This document shows, piece after piece, positions 1 to 4,964 of a stretch of 5,981 bases of DNA. Positions within the stretch are counted from its first letter, which is position 1, and each line of letters begins with the position of its first letter. This DNA is from an uncultured Ruminococcus sp. (GTDB taxonomy: Bacteria > Bacillota > Clostridia > Oscillospirales > Acutalibacteraceae). The notes beneath the pieces are model-generated. The model was given only the letters and a program-made list of their open reading frames with translations, searched no databases and was not told the origin of the DNA. The stretch is from NCBI GenBank assembly GCA_902783815.1, contig CACZSM010000007.1, positions 1 to 5,981 on the forward strand, given 5' to 3'. Both the position numbers and the translations under genes were made by a program.

Positions 1-857
1 AAGTCTGCTTCTTGTCTGTCAATTTCTTCCTGAAGATCCTTTTTTCGTTGTTCAAGCTGAGTTAGTTCTGCCTGCTCGGATTGTTTTTTTGCTTTCAGCT
101 CTTTTCTTTTTTGTGTATGTTTCTCTGCCTTTCGCTGCTGATCGGCTGCAATCTGTTCCGCTTCGGCTGCCGCCTGATTTGCTGCCTGTATTCGTGTTTG
201 AGCGATTTGCTCTGCTTGTTCGGCTTGCTTTGTCCGGTTCCTTGCAAGCATTTCCTTGTATTCGGCTGTTTCAAGATGCTTCCTGGATGTCTCTCCACTT
301 TCAAGATCGGCTCTGCTGCCGCGCTCAAGCCCGTACTTGATTGAAACAACGGAATAGAAATCATCCTGTAACTGCTGCATTTCCTTTCTGCCGCCCAATA
401 TGTCTTTTGCTGATAGTCTGCCGTCCGGTGTCAGGGGTACAAAATCAAGGTGCAGGTGCGGTGTGGCTTCGTCAAGGTGTACTGTTGCGGCGATAATATT
501 TTCTCTGCCGTAACGCTTCGATGCAAACTCAAAGCAGTCTATGAAGAATTGTCGCTGTTCCTGCTCTGACAGGCGGCTGAAAAATTCTCCGTCTGAGGTA
601 AAGAGCATCTCACACATTTTAACGGCATCCTTACGTATAGCCTTCTTTCCCTTGTAGCCCTGTTGCAGCCGTTCATCTGTCAGCTTGTTGTAATTATGAG
701 TGCTTTGTTCTATCAGGCTGTAGTTAAGTTCTGAACGGCTGCGGTCTATGTCGGGATTGGTGTTGCTGTGCTGCCGTTCCCTATTGTTATGGAGCTGCAA
801 GCCGGCAACTGCCGCAGCTCCCTTGACCTTCTCCACTCTGCACACACCATAGCTCAT
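1..857 (-). CDS. mob: MobV-family (Pre/Mob) relaxase, C-terminus cut by window edge
   Basis: Plasmid mobilization relaxase: it nicks one strand at oriT, becomes covalently attached to it and leads it into a recipient through a conjugation channel encoded elsewhere. The first 285 residues are visible; the end lies beyond base 1. The N-terminus (MSYGVCRVEKVK) is the typical MobV start. LQLHNNRER (residues 20-28) holds H23, which lines up with the His proposed as catalytic nucleophile in pMV158 MobM. HLDEATPHLH (127-136) is the metal-binding HxDExTPHxH signature. From about residue 180 the chain is Glu/Gln/Lys/Ala-rich and predicted to be a long coiled coil, usual for this family. The start at 857 has an AAGGGAG ribosome binding site (867-873) nine bases upstream. 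Codons are more GC-rich than in the rightward genes, so the two halves may have different histories. Family call is secure; which element it belongs to is not visible. Confidence 0.95.
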   Translation of the reverse strand, partial: MSYGVCRVEKVKGAAAVAGLQLHNNRERQHSNTNPDIDRSRSELNYSLIEQSTHNYNKLTDERLQQGYKGKKAIRKDAVKMCEMLFTSDGEFFSRLSEQEQRQFFIDCFEFASKRYGRENIIAATVHLDEATPHLHLDFVPLTPDGRLSAKDILGGRKEMQQLQDDFYSVVSIKYGLERGSRADLESGETSRKHLETAEYKEMLARNRTKQAEQAEQIAQTRIQAANQAAAEAEQIAADQQRKAEKHTQKRKELKAKKQSEQAELTQLEQRKKDLQEEIDRQEAD

Positions 858-866
858 TCCGCCTTG

Positions 867-873
867 CTCCCTT
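867..873 (-). promoter_or_regulatory. Ribosome binding site of the relaxase gene
   Basis: On the minus strand AAGGGAG lies nine bases before the ATG at 857-855. It supports this start, which also gives the conserved MobV N-terminus. Confidence 0.7.
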
Positions 874-901
874 CGCTGTCAGCAGCTATGCTGCTGATGA
901 A

Positions 902-955
902 ATACTTTACCGCCATTGTACCACAGGTAGGGGAGAAATTCAAGCGGTAAAGTAT
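902..955. repeat. 11-bp inverted repeat spanning the relaxase promoter
   Basis: ATACTTTACCG (902-912) and CGGTAAAGTAT (945-955) are exact reverse complements 32 bases apart. The right copy is one arm of oriT; the left copy lies at the predicted transcription start. The promoter is enclosed between them. The left copy could be a second relaxase binding site for repression, or it could form a large hairpin in the transferred strand. Both roles are inference. Confidence 0.65.
915..943 (-). promoter_or_regulatory. Sigma-A-type promoter of the relaxase gene
   Basis: On the minus strand the -35 box TTGAAT (943-938) and the -10 box TACAAT (920-915) are separated by 17 bases, and TGG precedes the -10 box, giving an extended -10. 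Transcription would begin near 907, leaving a leader of about 50 bases before the ATG. The -35 box lies four bases from the oriT repeat, so relaxase bound at oriT could hinder RNA polymerase. Such self-repression is known for MobM of pMV158; here it is inferred from the layout. Confidence 0.8.
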
Positions 956-971
956 AAACACACTATACTTA
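948..971 (-). other. oriT core of MobV type (relaxase binding and nick site)
   Basis: On the minus strand this reads TAAGTATA, then GTGTGTT, then TATACTTTA. The arms AAGTATA (950-956 and 964-970) are a perfect 7-bp inverted repeat around GTGTGTT. This closely matches the oriT/RSA core that I recall for pMV158 and pT181-like plasmids, where the relaxase cuts after GTGTG. By analogy the cut here falls on the minus strand between 959 and 958. It sits just upstream of the relaxase promoter, as in those plasmids. The nick position is inferred, not shown. Confidence 0.85.
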
Positions 972-997
972 TTACGCAGGCTGCATAAGTAAGTGTG

Positions 998-1016
998 CCA
1001 GAGCGTTCCCCTCTGG
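998..1016. repeat. Small hairpin CCAGAG/CTCTGG upstream of oriT
   Basis: CCAGAG (998-1003) and CTCTGG (1011-1016) form a perfect 6-bp stem with a 7-base loop. It lies about 27 bases from the oriT repeat, at the point where GC-rich sequence gives way to AT-rich sequence. I recall similar sequence upstream of mob genes in clostridial elements, so it is probably part of the conserved mobilization leader. Its function is unknown. Confidence 0.5.
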
Positions 1017-1043
1017 ACTTCCCTACTGGCAGAGAAAAATGTA

Positions 1044-1087
1044 AAAAACATGGAAAATAAGTATTGTTTGTTATTTTTCATGTTTTT
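1044..1087. repeat. 17-bp AT-rich inverted repeat, possible bidirectional terminator
   Basis: The arms 1044-1060 and 1071-1087 pair over 17 bases with one G-T pair (1053 with 1078) around the 10-base loop GTATTGTTTG. The outer part pairs A's with T's, so RNA from either strand would end in a hairpin with U residues, the form of a bidirectional terminator. The stem is poor in G+C (only the CATG core), so termination strength is uncertain. It separates the leftward mobilization unit from the rightward operon and may insulate them. Confidence 0.45.
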
Positions 1088-1156
1088 AAATTATGTCATC
1101 AATTAATAAGAAATTAAAAAATATAGTATTGAATTTTATTCTTTTATTAATTTTGA

Positions 1157-1186
1157 TTCAGAAACAGAGTTTTGTCATGCTATAAA
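1157..1186 (+). promoter_or_regulatory. Candidate promoter for the rightward operon
   Basis: TATAAA (1181-1186) is preceded by TGC, giving an extended -10 element. TTCAGA (1157-1162), a 4-of-6 match to the -35 consensus, lies 18 bases upstream. Transcription would start near 1193 and leave a leader of about 120 bases. In sequence this rich in A and T chance matches are common, so this is the best candidate and not a firm call. Confidence 0.4.
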
Positions 1187-1302
1187 AATATTAAGAAAAA
1201 TAGAAACAATAAAAACATAGAAATCTTTGAATTTAGTTTCATTATTTTTAATTTTACGTATTTAATATTGAAGTTTGGGTTTATTGTTATCGTAGAGCAA
1301 GG

Positions 1303-1310
1303 GGAGGTGA
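1303..1310 (+). promoter_or_regulatory. Strong ribosome binding site of the PIN gene
   Basis: GGAGGTGA is a near-perfect Shine-Dalgarno sequence five bases before the ATG at 1316. A second ATG at 1312 opens a frame that stops after four codons, so 1316 is the working start. Confidence 0.85.
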
Positions 1311-1315
1311 TATGA

Positions 1316-1972
1316 ATGCTCTATAAAGGAAAGTCTATATTTGGCTTTGGAATATCAAAGTCAAGAAACAGATTATCTTATCAAGATGTATCTAAATGTT
1401 ATTTGCAGCTTTATGATCAGGTAAATGATTTGCATATGATTAATGCAAACGTCTACGTTGATACCTGTACGCTACTAAGTGAAAGCGGATTAGATTTACT
1501 TAAAGCTTTCCAAAGTTTGTTTTCGAGCACAAACCATAAACTGTTAATAACCTCAGCAGTACTATTAGAACTCGAAAAGGTAGGCAATCGTGATCCTAAC
1601 AAGGCTGAAAAAGTGTCAGCAATCCTTGATTACATAGGATATATGGAGGCAAACAATACTCTCTATATTGTTTATACTCCCACTTCCTTTAATGATTCGG
1701 CTCTCGTATCAAGGTTTGTGATTGAACTTCAAAACAACAACATAATTCTAATTACGAATGATATTGCTTTAGCAGATACAGCCTCATGTTTATCTGAATT
1801 TCTCAATCAGCATTGTGCTATTAATACCAATGGCCATACCGTAACTGCTTATAAGCTCTGTAATAGTGAGCTTATTATTATTAAGAAAAAAGAAAGGAAT
1901 GATCTTTATGATCAACAATTACAGAAACAACAATTATTTTCAGTCACCCCCCGTTTTCACTTCGCCGGTTAA
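1316..1972 (+). CDS. PIN-domain protein, predicted ribonuclease
   Basis: A 218-residue protein whose middle section, about residues 44-180, has the features of a PIN domain, a metal-dependent RNase fold found in VapC toxins, PhoH-associated proteins and rRNA-processing enzymes. The acidic residues sit in the expected places: D49 in VYVDTCTLL, E85 in VLLELEKV, D127 in FNDSALVSRF, and D149 with D154 in ILITNDIALADTA. All are present, so it is predicted to be active. Residues 1-43 and the basic, Gln-rich tail after 185 are not recognised. It is too long for a plain VapC (about 130 residues) and no VapB-like antitoxin gene precedes it. It is the first gene of the operon and overlaps the next by 65 bases. 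The fold call is from motifs; the RNA target is unknown. It is the best candidate effector of the module. Confidence 0.75.
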   Translation: MLYKGKSIFGFGISKSRNRLSYQDVSKCYLQLYDQVNDLHMINANVYVDTCTLLSESGLDLLKAFQSLFSSTNHKLLITSAVLLELEKVGNRDPNKAEKVSAILDYIGYMEANNTLYIVYTPTSFNDSALVSRFVIELQNNNIILITNDIALADTASCLSEFLNQHCAINTNGHTVTAYKLCNSELIIIKKKERNDLYDQQLQKQQLFSVTPRFHFAG

Positions 1973-2702
1973 TATAACGAGTGTTTCGGTTAATGAAATA
2001 CTTAATAAAAAGAAACTCGCTATAGCCATAGATAATTCTAATCAGACTCGCAGATCAAAAGATGGAAGAAAAATCGATCCAAATACACAGTTAGCCAGAG
2101 AATTGGCTCTCAACTACCGTCGTTATGAGCCACTTCACATTAGACTCAGAAGTTTGTGTACAAATACTAATCATTCAGGAATCCTGAACGCAGCCGAACT
2201 GACAAGTCTTACATTTGTTGATATAGTAAATATGCTTACTTTCCTTAGAAATGCGGGCGTTATTGAGCGCTTTACTCACTATACCGTAGGCTCAATATTT
2301 GTACAGTTCAGAAACGAGGCAGTTGACTTTTATTCTAAACATTTTGCGGATATCTATATATGTGATTTGGTGAGGGGGTTTAAACCAGACGAAATTTATT
2401 ATGATGTCACCCTGATAGATACAGCATCAACTACATACAGCACACTCAAAATTGATGTAGTATATCGAAAAGGTGCCAAAGTGAATTTTGTTGTTTCAGC
2501 TCTCTCAGGTAATGTTCTTAATAAAAATCAGCTTGAAAGACTTACCAAAATTGCAAATCGTCTAAAGTATAATGTGACATTTGTTATCTCTCCTTCAGTA
2601 CCATGCGATAGTGTTCGTTATGCACTTCAAGGGCTAGTAAATGTGGGTGTTAACTTTAAAGTCGTTACATTTGCGAATCCGTTACAGTTCAGTTTGCTTT
2701 GA
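1908..2702 (+). CDS. Winged-helix protein with degenerate nuclease-like domain
   Basis: A 264-residue protein of unknown function. The start at 1908 is chosen because AAAGGA (1893-1898) lies nine bases upstream; in-frame starts at 1866 and 1899 have no suitable site. Residues 1-30 are Asn-rich and probably disordered. Residues 88-135 (GILNAAELTS, then DIVNMLTFLRNAGVIE) look like a winged helix. Residues 147-230 resemble the core of PD-(D/E)xK nucleases of the DUF1887/Card1 kind: strand YYDVTLID, strand TLKIDVVYRKG with D183, strand KVNFVVSALSG, then the helix LERLTKIANRL and strand VTFVIS. Where active enzymes have ExK this one has VSA, so it is probably inactive and may bind nucleic acid or a ligand instead. 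Both domain readings are by eye. The first 65 bases lie inside the end of the PIN gene, so the two are probably translated together and may interact. Confidence 0.6.
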   Translation: MINNYRNNNYFQSPPVFTSPVNITSVSVNEILNKKKLAIAIDNSNQTRRSKDGRKIDPNTQLARELALNYRRYEPLHIRLRSLCTNTNHSGILNAAELTSLTFVDIVNMLTFLRNAGVIERFTHYTVGSIFVQFRNEAVDFYSKHFADIYICDLVRGFKPDEIYYDVTLIDTASTTYSTLKIDVVYRKGAKVNFVVSALSGNVLNKNQLERLTKIANRLKYNVTFVISPSVPCDSVRYALQGLVNVGVNFKVVTFANPLQFSLL

Positions 2703-2710
2703 TTAACAAT

Positions 2711-2738
2711 GTCCGTACCGGCTTTTGCCGGTACGGAC
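2711..2738. repeat. Perfect 12-bp intergenic hairpin with TTTT loop
   Basis: GTCCGTACCGGC (2711-2722) and GCCGGTACGGAC (2727-2738) are exact reverse complements around TTTT, a very stable GC-rich stem in AT-rich surroundings. It fills the only real gap in the operon, beginning eight bases after the previous stop and ending two bases before the AAGGAGG of the next gene. No U tract follows directly on either strand, so it is not a standard terminator. An RNA processing or stabilising element, or a partial terminator that lowers expression of the downstream genes, would fit. Confidence 0.75.
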
Positions 2739-2754
2739 AAAAGGAGGTTTTTTT

Positions 2755-2961
2755 ATGGACATTTATATTATAATAATAGCTATTTGCGTTTTTGCAATTG
2801 TGTTAATTTTAACAAATGCTGTCACCAAATTTACTAAGAGAAAGAAGTCTTCTAAACTGTTACCATCAAAGAAGAAAACGGAGTTATCGAGATATGACAG
2901 TGATGACAGTGAAACACGCTTAAACATGGGTAAAAATCTGTGGAAGAAGTTTTATAAATGA
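2755..2961 (+). CDS. Small single-pass membrane protein with basic and acidic tail
   Basis: A 68-residue protein of unknown function. ATG 2755 is chosen because AAGGAGG (2741-2747) lies seven bases upstream; an in-frame ATG at 2725 falls inside the hairpin and lacks a site. Residues 3-24 form one hydrophobic segment that starts almost at the N-terminus, with no cleavage site seen. The KFTKRKKSSK stretch (25-34) that follows makes the tail cytoplasmic by the positive-inside rule. Residues 47-56 (YDSDDSETRL) are acidic and rich in Ser/Thr, a possible substrate for the operon's kinase. DDSETRLNMGKNL (50-62) resembles DDPETRLKMAKSI in the next gene's product. It may anchor part of the complex to the membrane. 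The gene is followed 19 bases later by the next start. Confidence 0.75.
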   Translation: MDIYIIIIAICVFAIVLILTNAVTKFTKRKKSSKLLPSKKKTELSRYDSDDSETRLNMGKNLWKKFYK

Positions 2962-2980
2962 ATGAAAGGAGTATTTAACT

Positions 2981-3952
2981 ATGGATAATAAGATATTTCT
3001 TGAACATGTACACGCTATCTTTGACAGTTCACTTGAAATTACAACTATTGACTTCCCCGACTTCAATCTAGATGGCAATGTTGAAATGATTGATTTTACG
3101 GATTTACGTACAGCATCCATGATATTGCTTGAAAGAAGCAGGACAGAGTGGTTGCTTATAGTTACAGATAGTGATGAAGTCAAAACAATGATAGAAAATT
3201 TTAATATTATATTTAATGGTAACGGAAAATACATATCTTTACTTTACCGTAATAATCTCTATGCAGATAAAGCTAAACTACTGCTTAAAGACGAAATGAG
3301 AATCCTTCATTCCAGCGGAGGAGAAACATTTCTTCCAATGGAACAGGAGCTTATCCCTTCCATATACAAGGATAAAAGGAACGATTCAATCCTTTGTCAT
3401 TGTGATGTATCCTGTACAGTTGATATTCCGGAGGAACGTCTTATCTTCGACACGAACAATGAACTGTGGGGTTATGTACTGGAAGAAAAACTTTCCGCAC
3501 GGACACTGAATGGTACAATAACAGAAGTTTGTGCCGGTGATGATCCTGAGACTAGGTTGAAAATGGCAAAGTCAATCGTCAGATATATCTCTGAAACGAA
3601 CACACTTCCAATTTTTGATGAAACGCTTGTGTTTGACACATATGCAGGCACAGAATTTTTTACCGTGTGCAGAGCGGATGACAATGCTTCAGTCAAAGCG
3701 GTGATTCATACTTTGTTTCGTATTTTTTTCCAATGTGAACCTTTGCAGAAGGATAAACTGGAACTGCTTTTTACGGAAAAAATCAAGCACAGCGAATATC
3801 CCGCTTCGTTGTTTTCTTTCTTTGAATATTTGTTCCGAGACTCTATCCTTCCTTCTCTCTACAAGAACAGAAAAATTACGATCGAAGATGTGATGACCGT
3901 TCTGACAACAGTTAATTTGTATGATAAGGAGTGTTGTGATTATGGAGTTTAA
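2981..3952 (+). CDS. Unrecognised 323-residue operon protein
   Basis: I do not recognise this protein. AAAGGAG (2965-2971) nine bases before ATG 2981 supports the start. It is acidic, mixed alpha/beta and without membrane segments. Residues 55-90 alternate strand and helix (EWLLIVTDSDEV, GKYISLLYRN). C139, C141 and C145 (CHCDVSC) form a small cysteine cluster, too few for a clear zinc site alone. Residues 187-199 (DDPETRLKMAKSI) match the tail of the preceding small membrane protein. The C-terminal 90 residues are helical, with SVKAVIHTLFRIFF (237-250) and SLFSFFEYLFRDSILP (276-291) spaced somewhat like the late helices of a kinase C-lobe, but no catalytic kinase motif is present; a pseudokinase-like scaffold is only a guess. 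It overlaps the phosphatase gene by 11 bases, so it is probably made with it and may be its partner. Confidence 0.8.
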   Translation: MDNKIFLEHVHAIFDSSLEITTIDFPDFNLDGNVEMIDFTDLRTASMILLERSRTEWLLIVTDSDEVKTMIENFNIIFNGNGKYISLLYRNNLYADKAKLLLKDEMRILHSSGGETFLPMEQELIPSIYKDKRNDSILCHCDVSCTVDIPEERLIFDTNNELWGYVLEEKLSARTLNGTITEVCAGDDPETRLKMAKSIVRYISETNTLPIFDETLVFDTYAGTEFFTVCRADDNASVKAVIHTLFRIFFQCEPLQKDKLELLFTEKIKHSEYPASLFSFFEYLFRDSILPSLYKNRKITIEDVMTVLTTVNLYDKECCDYGV

Positions 3953-4964
3953 TTTTATAAATGAAACCAGAACTGGTAAACGTCATTTTTCCTTGGGAAA
4001 GGCTAACGAAGATGTGTATCATGTATATGAGGATGATAGAATTGCAATTGCAGTCGTCTCAGACGGTGCATCTCAAAGTCCTTGTGCTATAGCAGCAGCT
4101 ACAGCAAATGTAGAAGCTGTTATAGAGGTAGCAAAAGACCCTGATATCTGGACTATGAAGAATAAGCATCTTAAGCTCAGATTCATGGAATCATTTGAAC
4201 AGTCATTGAAAAGACAGCCTTATAATTATGAGCTTTTATGTGCAACTTGCGCAGCTGTTATTGTTAACAAATATTCAGAAGAATATATAGCATTGTCAGT
4301 AGGGGATTGTATGATAGCAAGTCTTAACAGAAGCTTTGAACCTGAACTGCTTTTGTCGCCCAGAAATTTGTTTTTTCAGAAAAATCGTACAGTCTTCACA
4401 AATGCTGAAACTTCAATCGTATTGATGAAAATCTGCACGGGAAAACTTGATAACATTGCTGCTATAACACTTATTACAGACGGTGCACAACAGCTTTTTG
4501 AAATCGACAATACAGAGGAACTGACCAGACTTGCGGCACTTAATGTAATGAACAATGAAACAGCCAGATCTGAACTGAACAAGCAAATTGAAGAGATGTC
4601 AGAGAGTACAAGTGATGATCTTACAGTGGTTATGATCAGTATTTCAGATGACCAAAGTATCATAGATAAGGCAGTTGAGATATGCGGTGAGGAAGTATAC
4701 ACTAGTATATCGGCTCCGACAATGAGCTATGAAGAAAACAACCAGAACGAAACAGAAATATCTGATGAAACTATAGTAGAGTATTCAAAATCATCCATTA
4801 TTGAATTTCTTAAAACTCCACGCACAGCCGAAGAACTGATTATAAGTGGCTATTGCCACAAAAATGAAATAGTCACTTCTATGTTTCTTCTTATTGACTG
4901 TGGTATTGTAGAATATAGCAATTATATGTTCAGGCTTAGATCGAGGGGGGATATTTATGAGTAA
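3942..4964 (+). CDS. PP2C-family Ser/Thr phosphatase with C-terminal winged helix
   Basis: A 340-residue protein predicted to remove phosphate from Ser/Thr, most likely reversing the kinase encoded next. AAGGAG (3926-3931) ten bases before ATG 3942 fixes the start; an in-frame ATG at 3921 lacks a site. PP2C motifs appear in order: ANED with E23 and D24, VVSDGASQS with D41, SVGDCMIASL (119-128), LITDGAQQ with D180, and SDDLTVVMIS with D225/D226. These acidic residues bind the two catalytic metals, so it should be active. ASQS replaces the usual MGG after the first DG. The catalytic domain ends near 236; an acidic linker leads to an extra module (about 284-334) with AEELIISGYCHKNEI and LLIDCGIVEY, read as a winged helix. 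That addition is unusual for a PP2C and may bind DNA or a partner. It overlaps the gene before by 11 bases and the kinase by 8. Confidence 0.9.
   Translation: MEFNFINETRTGKRHFSLGKANEDVYHVYEDDRIAIAVVSDGASQSPCAIAAATANVEAVIEVAKDPDIWTMKNKHLKLRFMESFEQSLKRQPYNYELLCATCAAVIVNKYSEEYIALSVGDCMIASLNRSFEPELLLSPRNLFFQKNRTVFTNAETSIVLMKICTGKLDNIAAITLITDGAQQLFEIDNTEELTRLAALNVMNNETARSELNKQIEEMSESTSDDLTVVMISISDDQSIIDKAVEICGEEVYTSISAPTMSYEENNQNETEISDETIVEYSKSSIIEFLKTPRTAEELIISGYCHKNEIVTSMFLLIDCGIVEYSNYMFRLRSRGDIYE

Larger units (their letters stand above)
1088..1315. other. AT-rich intergenic spacer and operon leader
   Basis: There is no credible gene here; G+C is only about one fifth. It contains a candidate rightward promoter (1157-1186) and ends with a strong ribosome binding site. 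No tRNA, known riboswitch or direct-repeat array is seen. Together with 858-1087 it makes a gene-free stretch of about 460 bases holding the divergent control regions of both transcription units. Confidence 0.6.

Noticed and set aside
81..344. Plus-strand open frames opposite the relaxase coiled-coil region, rich in Cys, Leu and Phe
   Set aside because: They are antisense to the repetitive Gln/Glu/Lys/Ala codons of the relaxase tail, which yield Leu/Phe/Cys-rich shadows that look like membrane proteins. There are no supporting ribosome binding sites.
854..1081. Minus-strand open frame of 75 codons ending in an ATGA overlap with the relaxase start
   Set aside because: It crosses oriT and the relaxase promoter, so it would not be transcribed from that promoter; it has no recognisable domain and its N-terminal part lies in the AT-rich inverted repeat. 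The overlap with the start looks incidental.
1316..2702. VapBC-type toxin-antitoxin pair
   Set aside because: The PIN protein is longer than VapC, the partner is twice the usual antitoxin length, lies downstream, and lacks an antitoxin DNA-binding N-terminus. A different arrangement is more likely, although toxicity of the PIN protein cannot be excluded.
2711..2738. Rho-independent terminator
   Set aside because: The stem is ideal, but AAAAGGAGG follows it on the plus strand and ATTGTTAATC on the minus strand, so there is no adjacent U tract, and genes on both sides run in the same direction.
2725..2754. Longer start for the small membrane protein (78 residues)
   Set aside because: The upstream ATG lies in the hairpin loop and stem and has no ribosome binding site, whereas ATG 2755 follows AAGGAGG at ideal spacing.
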